Of a DNA stretch of 64,000 nt, positions 1 to 14,200 are shown one piece after another. The DNA is taken from assembly GCF_019396345.1 (NCBI RefSeq), contig NZ_JAHKRM010000002.1:1-64000 (forward strand), in the 5' to 3' direction. The notes beneath the pieces were generated by a model. That model ran no database searches, was not told the origin of the DNA, and saw only the letters and a list, made by a program, of their open reading frames with translations. The stretch is from Nonomuraea guangzhouensis. Lineage in GTDB: Bacteria > Actinomycetota > Actinomycetes > Streptosporangiales > Streptosporangiaceae. The first letter of the stretch is position 1, and every line of letters starts with the position of its first letter. Made by a program: the position numbers and the translations under genes.

Positions 1-2214
1 GAGGCGGGGGCCCGGCGACTGTGCCAGCGCCGACCACAGCGACGGGGTCGCCTGCATGACCGTGACGCGTTCGGCCGCCGCCAGCGCCGCGAGCAGCCGC
101 GGGTCGCGTACCTGCTCCTCCGTGGCCATCACCACGCAGCCGCCGGCGCGTAGTGGGGCCATCAGTTCGAGTACGGAGATGTCGAAGGAAAGGGTGGTGA
201 CGGCGAGCAGCCGGTCGGAGTCGCCGATCGGGACGGCGTCGGCGACGGCGGCGAGGAAGGTCTCCAGGTCGCGATGGGTGACCACCACGCCCTTGGGCCT
301 GCCGGTGGATCCAGAGGTGTAGATGACGTACGCGGCGGAGTCCGGATCACGCAAGGCTCGGCGGTCCGGGTCTCTCGGGGCCGCATGCCGGAGGCGCCCA
401 CGTGTGTCGTCGAAGGCGATGAGTGCCGTGCCGTCCGGCATCGCGGAGAACAGTTCCCGCGATCGCCCGTCGGCGACCACCACGGCGGGCCGGGCGTCGT
501 CGATCATGAATCGCAGTCGCTCGGCCGGGAACGCGGGATCGAGCGGCAGGTACGCGGCCCCCGCCTTGGCGACGCCCAGCACCGCCACCAGCAGGTCGGC
601 CGAGCGCGGCAGGGCGAGCCCGACCAGGCTCTCCGGACCGGCGCCGAGGTCGGCGAGCTTGGCGGCGAACGCGCTGGAGGCCGCGTCGAGCTCGGCATAG
701 CTCATCGTCCGGCCGCCGGACACGCAGGCGTCCGCGTCGGGTGCCGCCTTCGCCCGCGCGGAGAACCGTACGTCCCAGGGCAGGTCATCGGGCTCCACCG
801 GCCCGCCGGACCGCCACCGCGAGAGGTCGTCGAGGTCGGCCGCGGCGAGTACCGGTACCCTGCCGACCGGCTGTTCCGGCCGGACCGCGAGCTCGCCGAG
901 CAGCACGATGAGGCGGTCGAGCAGGCGTTGCGCGGTGCCGTCGTGGAAGCGTGCGGCGTCGTACTCCAGGGTGATGTCGACCGGCCGGCGCGGGCCGGCG
1001 TCGACGAAGGTGAAGTTCAGGTCGACTTTCGGGTCGGAGAGGTACGAGGGCGGGTCGCCCGTGGGCAGGCCCAGGGCGGTGTCGTGGCCGGTCTGCCGGT
1101 GCAGGAAGCCGATCATCACCTGGAACAGCGGGTTGCGGCCCGGTTCGCGTACCGGATTGACCACCTCGACGACCTGCTGGAAGGGCACGTTGGCGTGCTC
1201 GAACGCGGCCAGGTCGGTCTCGCGCACCCGGCGCAACAGCTCGGTGAAGGACGGCGAGCCGGAAAGGTCGGCGCGCAGGACGACGGTGTTGACGAAGAAG
1301 CCGACCAGGTCGTTCAGCACCGCGTCGGCGCGGCCCGAGGTCGGGCTGCCGATCGGGACGTCGGTGCCCGCGCCGAGGCGGTGCAGCAAGGTGGCGAGTG
1401 CGGCGTGCAGCACCATGAACAGGCTCGCCGACTCGCCCCTGCCCAGCTCCCGCAGCGGGTCGATCAGCTCAGGAGAGAGCGGCGCGGACACTTGACCGGC
1501 CCGGCGGACGTCACGAGCCTGACTGCCCCGGCCGTCGCGTGCCTGGCGGGGCCGGTCGGCGGGGAGGGGGATCTCGTCCGGTAGGCCGCGCAGGCGCTCC
1601 TGCCAGTAGGTCCGCTCGGTGGCGTGCCTGCCGGCCGGGTTGCCGGGGTCGCCGAGCAGTTCGCGCTGCCACAGGGTGTAGTCCGCGTACTGCACCGGCA
1701 GCGGCTCCCAGCGTGGGGCGTGACCGGCCTGCCGTGCGGCGTAGGCGGTGTCGAGGTCGCGCAGCAGCGGCCGGTCGGACCACTCGTCCATCGCGATGTG
1801 GTGCAGGATCAGGGCCAGCACGCTGTCCCCGGTGTCCCGCTCCTGGATCAGGGTGACCCGCAACGGCGGGTCCGCGGCCAGGTCGAAGGGGCGGGCCACC
1901 GCCGCCGACACCGCGTTCCCGGTCTCGGCGGCCGGGCAGTCCACGACCGCGACTTCGATTGGGCACGGGTCGAGTACGTCCTGAACCGGCTGGTCACCGA
2001 TGACCATGACGAGCGTCCGCAGCACCTCGTGCCGCGCCACCACGTCGCCGAGCGCGGCCCGGAGTGCGTCGTGGTCGACGGATCCGCGGAGGCGGACGAG
2101 CAGCGGGTAGTTGTACGCCGTCGAGGTGGGGTCCAGTTGCTGGAGCAGCCAGAGCCGTTCCTGCGCCGCCGACAGGGGCGGGCGCTCGTGCCGCGGGCGG
2201 GAGACGAGCTCGGG
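1..2214 (-). other. NRPS module 6 (partial): C-A, predicted glycine
   Basis: The C domain resembles L-donor types ([18 protein letters not shown] start) and has HHIAMDEWS near 1775-1805, with Glu for the usual Gly after Asp, a tolerated variant. The A domain is cut off after its A4-A5 region. The visible specificity positions are D, I, L and Q ([17 protein letters not shown]), the start of the DILQ... code common to glycine domains. Exochelin MS has only five residues, so this sixth module is unexplained by the known product. Confidence 0.7.
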
Positions 2215-5200
2215 GGGTGTGGTCCCGGCCCGGTCGGCGAGACGGGTGGCCAGGCGCGCGGGCGTGCGCGTGTCGAACAGGTCGCGCAACGACAGATCGA
2301 CCCCCAAAGCCGCCCGCACCAGCCCGAACAGCTGGATGGCGAGCAGCGAGTGCCCACCCCGATCGAAGAAGTCGTCCTCGGCGCCAAAACCGGCGAAGTC
2401 ACCCGGTTCTCCGCCACCGAGGACCTCGCCGAACAGCTCGCACAGCCGCCGTTCCACCTCCCCCACCGGCGCCCTCGAACTCGACGGCAGCGACCGCGCC
2501 ACAGGCAGTGCGGCGGTGTCCAGCTTGCCGTTGATCGTCAGCGGCAGCGCCTCCACGACCGCGAAGGCGGACGGCACCATGTACCCGGGCAGCACCGACT
2601 TCAGCTCGCGATGAACGGCCACCAGCAGCGAGTCCCCATCACCGGGCTCCTCAGGAACGACATAGGCCACCAACCATTTGCCCCCCGACGGACCGGGAAC
2701 GGCCAGCACCGCGCTCTGGTGCACGCCCGGCAGCGCCGTCACGACAGCCTCGACCTCCGCCGGTTCCACCCGATAACCGCGGATCTTGACCTGATCGTCG
2801 GTACGGCCCAGGAAGTCGAGGTTCCCGTCGGCACGGGCTCGCACCAGGTCGCCGGTACGGTACATCCGCCCACCGGACACGAACGGATCCGCCACGAACC
2901 GCGAGGCGGTCAACCCGAACCGGTCGAGATATCCACGCGCCAGCCCCGCCCCGCTGATGTAGAGCTCACCGGGCACGCCCGCGGGCACCGGCCGGAGGGC
3001 GGCGTCCAGTACGTAGCCGCGGGTGTTCCAGATGGGCCGCCCGACCGTGGTGCCCGCGCTGTCCTCGGTGCCCGCGCCGAGGGTGTTGATCGTGTACTCG
3101 GTCGGGCCATACAGGTTGTAGCCATCCACCCCCTCGGCCTCGCGCAGCGCGGTCCACAGCGTCTGCGGCACCGCCTCGCCGCCGAGGAGCACCAGAGCCG
3201 GACGGTACGAACCGGGCGGACCCCCATACCGCGCGCCGTCGAGCAGCCCCTGGTCGAGCAGGTGCTGGGCGTAGGTCGGGGTGACGTTCACGACGTCGAC
3301 GCGGTGCCGGTCGCAGTAGGCGACGAGCGCGCGGGCGTCGCGGCGCAGTTCCTCGTCGCAGATGTGTACGTGATGGCCTTCGACCAGCCACAGCAGCTCC
3401 TCCCACGACATGTCGAAGGAGAACGAGACCGTGTGGGCGATCGTGAGGATCCGGTTCCCGGCGGCGGCGATCGTGGGGGCGAAGATGGCCTCGCGGTGGT
3501 TGAGCTGCATGTTGGTCAGCCCTCGGTACGGCGTGACCACGCCCTTGGGCCGTCCCGTGGAGCCGGAGGTGTAGATGACGTACGCCGGGTGGTCGAGCCG
3601 TCCCGGACTGCCGGGGGCGAATTCGCCCAGTTCGCGGTCCTCGATCGGCTCCGACGATCCGATACGCGCGGCCTCGCCGTCCAGGCGCAGCACCGGCACC
3701 GGGTGGGAGGCGAGCCGGGGCGCCACCGCCTCGGTGGTGACCAGCAGGACCGGCCCCGCGTCGGCCAGCATCGCCAGCAGGTGGTCGTCGGGATGGTCCA
3801 GTTCGAGGGGGAGGTAGGCGGCTCCGGTACGCAGGACCGCGAACAGCGCGGCCACCATGTCGACGGATCGGGGCACGGCCAGCGCGATGATCCGCTCGGG
3901 GCCCGCTCCCCGGTCGAGCAGCAGGCGCGCGAGCTGGTTCACGCGCGCGTCGAGCTCGGCGTAGGTCAGTGTGCGCGGGCCGGAGGTGAGGGCCGTGGCG
4001 TCCGGTGTCCGCCGGGCCTGGGCGGCCATGAGCTCCGCGATCGTCTCGGCGCCGATGGGATGGCTGACCGCGTCCCATCCGGCCGCCAGCTCCGCGAGCT
4101 CGTACGGGAGCAGGACGGGAACATCGGCGACCGTCGCGGCGGGCTGCTCCGAGAGGTGGAGCAGCACCTGCTCCAGCCGGGACAGCAGCGCCCGCGCCCG
4201 CTCCGGCGCGACCACGTCGGCCCGGAACTCCAGCCGCACCGCCAGCCGCGCCCCCGGCGTGGCCACCCAGGTGAGCGGGTAGTGCGTGGCGTCCACGCTC
4301 TCCACGCCGACGATGCCGTGCTCCTCCTCCAGGTCGGTGAAGGTGTCGTCGTCGAGGAAGTTCTGCAGGACGTACAGGCTGTCGAACAGCTGGTCGCGGC
4401 CCGCCGCGCGCTGGATGTCGCCCAGGCCGAGGTACTCGTGCGGCATCATCTCCACGCGGTCGGACTGGACGCGCCGCATGACCTCCAGCATGGGTTCGCC
4501 CGGGGTCAGGCGTACGTGGACGGGAACGGTGTTGAGGAAGACCCCGATCACCGAGTCGATGCCGTCCAGCTCGGTGGGCCGTCCGGCGACGGTCGTACCG
4601 AACACGGCCTCCTGTCGTCCCGAGGCATGGCTCAGCACCATCGCCAGCGCCGTGCTGAGCATCGCGTTCAGTGTCACCCCACCGCGACGCGCCCGCTCGG
4701 CGACCCGGCCGGTCTGCTCCCGGCTCAACCGGAACGACAGGCTGGTCGCCAGCACCGGCGCGGTCCCCGCGGCCTCGGGGAACAGGATGGTCGGCTCCTC
4801 CAGCCCGGCGAGCGCCCGCCCCCAGGCCCGCGCCGACGCGTCCACGTCCTGGCGAGCCAGCCAGGCAAGGTAGTCGGTGAACGTCGCCGCCGCGCGGCCT
4901 GCCGCTGTCTCCGCGTCTGGCCGCTGGGCGGGGTGGCCGTCGCGGGCGAGGGCGTACTCGCCGAACAGCTCGCGCAGGACCAGCTCCCGCGACCACCCGT
5001 CCCACAGCAGCAGGTGGTACGTGAGCAGCAGCCGGTCGCGCCCGCCGGGCAGGCGGACCACGGTCAGGCGGCACAGCGGCGGCCGGGCCAGCTCGAACGG
5101 CCGGCGACGGTCCGCCTCCATCAGCGCCCGGAGCCGATGGTCGTCGTCCTGGTCCGACAGGTCCACGACGTCGACCGAGCTGTCCAGGCCGGTGCCGACC

Positions 5201-8200
5201 AGGGCTACGGGCCGGGTCGTGCCCTCGGCGGTGAAACCGAGCCGCATGGCCGCGTGCCGATCGAGCACGGTGGCGTACGCGTGGCGGAGGGCTTCGACAT
5301 CGAGCCGCCCGGCGAAGTCGAACGCGTTCTGCGCCACGTACACGTCGGCGTCGCCCGCGTAGCCCGCCTGGAAGTACAGGCCTTCCTGGAGCGGCGACAG
5401 GGGCCAGATGTCCTGTACGGCGACCGGGGCCGCGGCGAGCACCCGGCCGACCTCATCGGGGGTGAGGGTGGGGTGGGTCAGCACTGTGGAGTCGCTCAGT
5501 GAGCCGGGCCGGGCCGGGTGGTCCGCTCCACGTTCGTGGCCATGGTCGGGCGGCGCGGCGGCCAGTTCGCGCGCGGCCGCGGCCCAGGCGTCGCCGAGCG
5601 CGTCCACGTCGTCCGCGCCGAGACCGCCGTCCGCATAGGTGAACACGGCGTGCAGCTCGGGCCCCGCCGCCGTGTCGTGGCAGGCGACGTTGATCTCCAG
5701 CAGGTACGGCGTGCCCAGATCCGGGTCCGGGTGCACCCGCAGCGCCTCCGTCTCGGGCGCCGTGTCCCAGTCGCCGGATCGCCCGGCCGGGAATCGGCCG
5801 AGGTAGTTGAACAGCACTTGGGGTGTTCCCAGCCGGGCGAGCGCGGGGGCGGTGCGTGCGTTGCAGTAACGCAACTGCCCGTACCCGAGCCCACCGTCCG
5901 GAACGGCCCGCAGCACCTGGCACACGTCGCCAAGCACGGCGGTGGCCGCACCGGAGACCGCGGGCAGCCGTACGGGGGCGATGGCGGTGAACCACCCCAC
6001 GGTCCTGGACAGATCATCGCCGTCGGCGACCTCCTCGCGCCCGTGCCGTTCCAGGTCGATCACCAGCGGCGCCGCCGGGTCACCGCCGCGCGCCACCCGC
6101 CAGCGCGAGACCGCGACATGCAGCGCGGCAACGAGCACATCGGTCACGTCTGCCGACACGGTTGTCAGCAGCGGGGCGGTCACCTCGGGGGGCAGGCGTA
6201 CGACGTGGTCGCGGGTTCGGCCGGCGGTCAGGCCGATGGTCGGGGTCGCCGGGTCGAGTTCGCCGCCCGGTGCCAGGGTGGTCGTCCAATGGTCGAACTC
6301 GGCGAGTCTGGCCGCCTGGGTGGCGTTCTCGGTGATGGAACGGGCGAAGGCGCGCAGTGATGTGCCGACCGGTTCGAGCCGCACGTGTTGCCCGGTGCTC
6401 ACGGCGTCCCAGGCCTGTCGCAGGTCGTCGACCAGGATCCGCCACGAGACCCCGTCGACCACCAGGTGGTGCGCGACGAGCAGCAACCTGCCCTGCTGCT
6501 CGGGCCCCCGATCGAACCACACCGTCCGCAACACGTCGCCGTTGTCGGGGTCCAGCCGGTCGGCGGCGGCGTCGGACTCGGCGGCGACCAGGGCGCGCAG
6601 GGCGTCGTCGTCGAGACCCACCGCGTTGACCGAGGTCACGGCGGGCTCGGGTACGTCGGCGGCCGGACGGGCCTCCAGGGACCACAGCAGCGGAGACGGC
6701 CGGTTCAGTCGCAGCCGGAGCGCGTCGTGCCGCCGGACCAGCGCGCGGATCAGCGTGACGACCTGCTCGTGGGTGGCTTCGGGCGGGGTGAGCAGCAGCT
6801 CGGACTGGTTCAGCCGGGAGATCCGCCCACCCAGCTCGGCCAGCCGGTGCACGATCGGCATCAGCATGACCTCGCCGACCCCATCGGACGCGGCCTCCTC
6901 CGGCTCCCGGCCGGGTCCGGTGTCCGCGCCGGAGTGACCGATCGCGTCGGCGAGCGCGGCCGGAGTGCGGTGGACGAACACGTCTCTCGGGGACAGCCGC
7001 AATGACCGGCGCCGGGCCAGGTTGACGAGCTGGATCGCGATGATGCTGTCGCCGCCGAGCACGAAGAAGTCGTCCTCGGGGCCGACGTCGTCCAGACGCA
7101 GCACCTCCGCGTACAGCGCCCGCAGAACGACCACCGGCGACGCTCCCCCAGAAGAAACCTCGACCTGAGCGCCCGCCGGGACGGGCAGGGTGGCCTCGCG
7201 ATCAAGCTCGCCGACAACCGCCGCCCGAGCGGTCGGCGGGACGGGTAGGGCCTCGCGGTCGAGTTTGCCGTTGACCGTGAGCGGCAGCGCGTCGAGCGAC
7301 ACGAACGCCGCCGGGATCATGTACCCAGGCAGCCTCTCAGCCAGCCGCGCATGCGCCTCGGCGGCACCGACGCGCACCCCGGCCCGCGCGACCAGGTACG
7401 CCACCAGCCGCCGCCGTCCGGGCTCGTCCTCGCGGACGGTGACGGCGGCGTTCACGACTCCGTCCAGGGTCAGCAGCGCGGACTCGATCTCGCCGAGTTC
7501 GATGCGGTACCCCCGTACCTTCACCTGCTGGTCCGACCGGCCCAGGTAGACCAGGTCACCGTCGGGAGTCCACCGCGCGAGGTCGCCGGTGCGGTAGAGC
7601 CGCCCACCGGACACGAACGGATCCGCCACGAACCGCGAGGCGGTCAGGCCGGGGCGGTCGAGGTACCCGCGGGCCAGCTGGTCGCCCGCGACGTAGATCT
7701 CGCCGGTGACGCCCGGCGGGACCGGCTGGAGACCGTGGTCGAGCACGTGTACGCCGAGGCCGGGCAGCGGACCGCCGATGACGCTGTCGCCGTTCGCGTC
7801 GTCCGAGGTCAGAGCCCGGAACGACACGTGCACGCAGGTCTCGGTGATGCCGTACATGTTCACCAGCAGCGGTGCTCGGCGGTGGTACCACGGGGCCAGG
7901 CGGGCGAGGTCCAGCGCCTCTCCCCCGAAGATCACGTACCGGAGCGCGAGCTCGCCCGGCCGCCCGCGTTCGGCCTCGATCAGCGGGTAGAACGCGGACG
8001 GGGTCTGGTTCAGCACGGTCACGCGCTCGCGTTCCAGCAGGTCCAGGAAGCGTCGCGGGTCGCGCGCCACGTCGTGGGCGACGACGACCAGCCGCCCGCC
8101 GTACAGCAGCGCGCCCCACAGCTCCCACACCGAGAAGTCGAACGCGTACGAGTGGAACATGGTCCACACATCGTCCGGCCCGAACTCGAACAGCTCCTCA

Positions 8201-11200
8201 GCCGCGGCGAACAGCGACAGCACGTTGCGATGGGTCACCGTCACACCCTTGGGCCGCCCCGTCGAGCCCGAGGTGTAGATGACGTACGCCGCGTTGTCCG
8301 CGCTCAATGAGACCGGCGGGGCGGTGGAGTGGCCCGCGACGACGTCCGGGTCGTCCAGCAGCATGACCGGCACCGTGGCAGGGGGCAGCGAGCCCAGCGT
8401 CGCGCTGTCGGTCAGCAGGCATACGGGGTTCGAGTCGGCGAGGATGTAGTCGAGGCGTCCGGCCGGTGCACCGATGTCCAGCGGTACGTAGCAACCGCCC
8501 GCCTTCACGATCGCGAGCAGCGCCACGACGAGGTCGGCCGAGCGCGGCAGCGCGACGGCGACCCGCGACTCGGGCCGTACTCCTCCGGCGATCAGCGCAC
8601 GGGCCAGGCGGTTGGCGGCCGCGTCCAGTTCGGCGTGCGTGAGCGAAGCGGAGCCCGAGGTGACGGCGATGGAGTCCGGCTGGACCGGGGCGGCGGCGTA
8701 CGCGCCCGCGAGCGTCGCGCCGTCCTCCACCCGTGCCACCGCCGTCCCGGACGACAGCGCTGAAACGGGCAGGTCAGGGGCCGTGACCAGTTGGTCGAGC
8801 ACCCGCTCCACCTGGTCCAGCAGCCGCCGGGCCGCCCGCTCCCCGACCAGCTCGACGTCGTACTTGATCTCCAGCGTCAGCCGCTCGCCGGGATAGGCCA
8901 CCAGCGACACCGGATAGTGCGGCGAGTCCGTACCGGTGAAGCCCCGCACGCTCAGCCCGGCCCGGCCACCGTCCCGTACGGTGGGGAAGTTCTCCACCAC
9001 CACCATCGTGTCGAAGAACTCCCGGACACCGGCGACGGCGGCGAGCTCGCCGAGCCCCACCTGCTGCACGTCGAGCAGGTCCGTCTGCTGCTCCTGCAGC
9101 CGGGCGAGCACCTCGCGCAGCGTGTCGCCGGGCTGCCAGGACATGGGCACCGGGATGGTGTTGATCAGCAGGCCGACGATCGACTCGACGCCGGGCAGCT
9201 CCCCGCCCCGCCCCGACACCGTGGAGCCGAAGACGACCCGCTCCTGCCCGAGCAGCCTGCCGAGCAGCAGACCCCAGGCGCCGTGCACGAACGTACTGAG
9301 GGTCACTCCCTGCTCGCGAGCGGCCTCGACCAGGGCGGCCGTGCGCTCGGCGGGCAGCGCGACGTGGACGCTGTCATGCCGGGAGACCTTCTCCACTGCC
9401 CCGAACAGGCGGGTGGCCGAGTCGATGCCGGACAGCGCGCGGGCCCACACGCCACGGGCATGGGCCCGGTCCAGGGCGGCCACCGCCTCGACGTGGTCGC
9501 GGAACGTCACCGCCGGAGCGGGCAGCTCGTACCCGGCTCCGGCCCGGCCCCGCTCATAGGACTCGATCACGTCCCCGAACATCAGCGGGTACGACCACCC
9601 GTCGGCGAGGATGTGGTGCATGGTCTCCACCAGCCGGTGGTCGGTCCGGCTGAGCGAGACCAGCGCGTACCGCAGCAGGGGCGCGGCGGCCAGGTCGAAG
9701 GGCTCGGCCAGCTCGGCGGCGGTGACCTCGGCCAGCCGATCATCGAGGTCCCCACCGGTCAGGTCCACCTCGCGCCACGGTACGTCCACCGCGTCGGCGA
9801 TCACCTGGACCACCCGGCCATCGGCCAGCTCACGGAAGCAGGCGCGCAGGGCGTCGTGGCGGTGGACCACCGCCTCCACGGCGCGGCGCAGCGCCGCCGG
9901 ATCGACCGGGCCGGACAGCTCGGCCACCTGCTGCACCACGTACGTGTCGGTGTGGTCCTCGGCGAAGGACGCGTGGAAGTACATGCCCTGCTGCAACGGC
10001 AGCAGCGGGAGCACGTCCCGCACACCGGACGGCGCGAGCCGGTCCACGTCGCCCTGGGTCAGCTCGACCAGCGGGAAGTCGGAAGGGGTACGCCCGGCGA
10101 GCTCGGCACAGCGGGTCAGCGCGGTCAGCGCGGCCATCCACAGCTCGGCCAGCCTGCCCACCTCGTCGGCCGTCATGACACCGGACGGCCAGGACAGCGT
10201 GGCCGAGAACACCGTGCCCGCCCGCCCGTCCTGGGCCAGCGCGTTGATCTCCAGCCCCATCGCGGGGTTGCTCGGGTGGACGCCTTCGCGCAGCGCGCCA
10301 GCCGCCGCCCAGTCCCCGCCCTCGTCGGCGGCGAACCGTCCCAGGTAGTTGAACAGGATCTGCGGCGGCTCGCCCCGCAGGTCCGCCTCGCCGTCCAGGT
10401 AGCGCAGGATCCCGTACCCCAGTCCCTGCCGGGGCACGGCGCGGAGCTGCTCCTTGACCCGCTTGGCCGCCGCCGCGAGGGCGGGGCCCGCCTCGGTGAC
10501 CTGCGCCCAGGGCAGCGGTCCCGGGTCGAGGCGTACGGGGTAGATGGCGGTGAACCAGCCGACCGTGCGGGACAGGTCCACGTTGTCGAGAGCGTCGCGG
10601 CCGTGGCTCTCCAAGCTGAGGACCACGGCGCTCTTCCCGCCGCGCCGCCACTCGGCGAGCGCGGCGGCGAAGCCGGTCAGCAGCACGTCGTTGACGCCGC
10701 CGTGCATCGCGGCAGGCACGGCCGACAGCAGAGCCGTGCTCACCTCGGCGGGCAGCGAGACCGTCAGCGACTCCACGGTGGCGGCCGTGTCGATCGCCGG
10801 GTCGAGCGGGCGCGTGCCCAACCGGGGGTCCTCGGTGGCGAGGACGGCCCGCCAGTGGTCGAGCTCATCGCGGAACGTACCCCGCTCGGTCGCCTCCTCG
10901 ACCAGCTTCGACCAGGTACGGAAGGAGGTCGGCACCTCGTCGGGCACCGGCTCGCGGCCCGCCCGTACCTCCGCCCAGGCCCGCGCGAGGTCGTCGGCGA
11001 GCACCCGCCAGGAGACGCCGTCGATCACCAGGTGGTGGATGACCAGCAGCAGCCGGCCGGGCTCGGACTCGGCCTCGTTGGCGAACCACACCGCCCGCAG
11101 CATGACCCCGCGCTCGGGGTCGAGGCCGTCGGCGGCCGGCCCGGTGACCTCCTCCACGTCGGCCGACCCGGCCACCCTGGTGAGCGCGTCCGCCGCGCGG

Positions 11201-14200
11201 AACGCCTCCGGCGGCGGCACCGACAGCACCCATGCGGCGCCGTCGCGATCGAGCCGGGCCCGCAGCAGATCGTGGCGCTCGCCGACGGCCTGGAGCACCC
11301 GCTCCAGTTGCGCGTGGGTCATGCCGGCCGGGGTGCGGAGGATCATCGACTGGTAGAAGCGCTCCAGGGGCGTACCCGCCCGCATCGTCTCGGCCAGCAT
11401 CGGGGTGAGCGCGACCGTACCCTCGCCGCTGTCCCGCGGTCCGCTCGGGCGGGCCTGGGGCGCGGCGGCGGCCAGCGCCCGCACGGTGCGGCGGCGGAAG
11501 ACGTCGCGCGGGGTGAGGTGCAGGCCCGCCTTGCGCGCGCGGCCGGTCACGGCGATCGAGGAGATGCTGTCGCCGCCGAGGGCGAAGAAGTCGTCGTCGA
11601 TGCCGGCCTCGGGGAGGCCGAGCACCTCCGCGTAGATGGCGCACAGGGTTCGCTCGCGGTCGTCGCGCGGGCCGTTGCCGCCGCTGACGGGTGCCACGGG
11701 CTCGGGCAGTGCGGCGATGTCGAGCTTGCCGTTGACGGTCAGCGGCAGCTCGCCGACGACACCGTACAGCGCGGGGACCATGTAGCCGGGCAGCCGCTCG
11801 GCCAGCGCGGCCCGCAGCTCCGCGACAAGTGCGGCCTGGTCAGCGACGAGTGCGGCCTGGGCGGCCCCCTCCGCCGGCACCACGTACGCGACCAGCTTCT
11901 TCAGCCCGGTCACCGCCGAGTCGGTACGGGCGATGACCGCGGCCTGCCTGACCTGCGGCAGCGCGGTCAGGGCCGACTCCACCTCACCGAGCTCCACCCG
12001 GTAGCCGCGGATCTTCACCTGGTCGTCGACGCGGCCGAGGAAGTCGAGGTTGCCGTCCTGGCGCTGCCGTACGAGGTCCCCGGTCCGGTACATGCGCCCG
12101 CCGGGCACGAACGGGTCCGCCACGAACCGCGACGCGGTCAGGTCCGGCGCGTGCAGGTAGCCGTGCGCGAGCCCCGCGCCCGCCACGTAGAGCTCGCCGA
12201 GCACCCCCGGGTGGACAGGGCGCAGCCAGGCGTCGAGCACGTACGCGCGGGTGTTCCAGATCGGGCGGCCCACGGTGGGCGTGGCGCTGTCGGCCGTGCC
12301 CGCGCCCAGCGTGTTGATCGTGTACTCGGTCGGGCCGTAGAGGTTGTAGCCCTCGGCGCCGCCGGGCTCGCTCAGCCGGTTCCAGACGGCTTCGCTCACC
12401 GCCTCTCCACCGAGCAGCACCAGGCGGGGCGGATGGCCGTCCCAGTCGAGCAGCCCCTCCTCGAACAGGTGATGGGCGTACGTCGGGGTCACGTTGATCA
12501 CGTCGATGCGGTTCGCGCGGCAGTAGGCGGCCAGCGCGGCGGCGTCCCGGCGCAGCTCCTCGTCGCAGATGTGCACCTCGTGGCCCTCGACGAGCCACAG
12601 CAGTTCCTCCCACGACATGTCGAAGGAGAACGACACCGTGTGCGCGATGCGCAGCCGGTCCCGCCCGGTGCTCCGGGCGCGGGCGACGACCGGGTCGAAG
12701 ATCTCGGCCCGGTGGTTGAGCTGCATGTTGGTCAGGCCGCGGTACGGCGTGATCACGCCCTTGGGGCGGCCGGTGGAGCCGGAGGTGTAGATGACGTACG
12801 CCGGATGCTCCAGCCTGCCCGGCACCGTGGCGGCGAACGCCCCCAGCTCCGCGTCACTCAGCGGATGCGCGGGCAGCGTGTCGTCGGGGACATCGGCGGG
12901 GACGTCGTCGGGGACCAGGCATTCTCCGCCCAGGCGCCGCTGCGCCTCGGCCAGCGGCGTGGCCGCGTCGGCGCAGACCAGCAGCACCGGTCGCGCGTCG
13001 TCGAGCATGTCGGCGAGCCGGTTCACGGGGTGGTCGAGGTCGAGCGGCAGGTAGGCGGCGCCGGTACGCAGGACGGCGAAGAGCGCGACCACCATCTCGA
13101 CGCCGCGGGGCAGGCCGAGCGCCACGATCCGGCCCGGTCCCGCGCCCTTGGACAGCAGCTGCCGGGCGCGCCTGTTGATCCGGCCGTCCAGCTCGGCGTA
13201 GGTCAGCGACAGCTCCCCGAACACCACGGCGACCTCGTCCGGGCAGCCCTTGGCCCGCTCGGCCAGCAGGTCGGCGATGGTGGCCGAGCCGATCGGATGC
13301 TCCGTGGCCGCCCACTGCCCGGCCAGTTCGGCGTGCTCCTCGTCGAGCAGCGGGTCGAGCGCACCCGCCTGGACCTCCAGGCCGCCGGCGAGCGACTCCA
13401 GCAGCCGCTTGAAGCGCCGGACCAGCCGCCGCGCGTCCTGCTCGGCCACCACGTCCGGCCGGTATTCGAGCTTGATCCGCAGGTTGGCGCCGGGGGTCAG
13501 CACCCAGGTGAACGGGTAGTGGGTGGTGTCGACGTACTCCACTCCGACGATGCCCTGCTCGCGTTCCAGCTCGGTGAAGGTCGTGTCGGACAGGAAGTTC
13601 TGCAGGACGTACAGGGTGTCGAAGAGCTGCTCCTGACCTGCGGCCCGCTGGATGTCGCCGAGCCCGAGGTACTCGTGCGGCGCGAGCCGGATGCGGTCCT
13701 CCTGTGCCCGGCGCGCCAGCTCGATCACCGTCAGCTCGGGCGCGGCGGCCACCCGGGCCGGGACGGTGTTGAGGAACAGGCCGATCACGTCCTCGATCCC
13801 GGGCAACTGGGTGGGCCGCCCCGCGACCGTCGTGCCGAACACGACGTCGGTGCGCCCGGTCTCGTACCCGAGGAGCAACCCGAGCGCGGCGGTCAGCAGC
13901 GAGTTGAGCGTGACCCCGCCGCGCCTGGCCTGCTCCCCCAGCCGGGTCGTCACCTCGGCCGGGAGCGCCGCGAGGACGCGTTCGGACGGGATCGGCTCCC
14001 GGCCGGCCGCTTCCGGTACCAGGATGGTCGGCTCGGAGACGTCGGCGAGCGCGGCGGCCCAGGCGGCGGTGGAGGCGTCGCGGTCGCGGGCGGCGATCCA
14101 GGCGAGATGGTCGGTGAACGCCGCCCCCGCCCTCTCTGGCGGCAGCGCGCCGCGTTGCCCCCGGGAGTCGTAGAGCGCGAACAGCTCGCGCAGCACCAGC

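Noticed and set aside
1775..1805. HHIAMDEWS in the module 6 C domain as an inactivating change
   Set aside because: Both histidines and the Asp are present; Glu after the Asp is a variant I know from active L-donor C domains.
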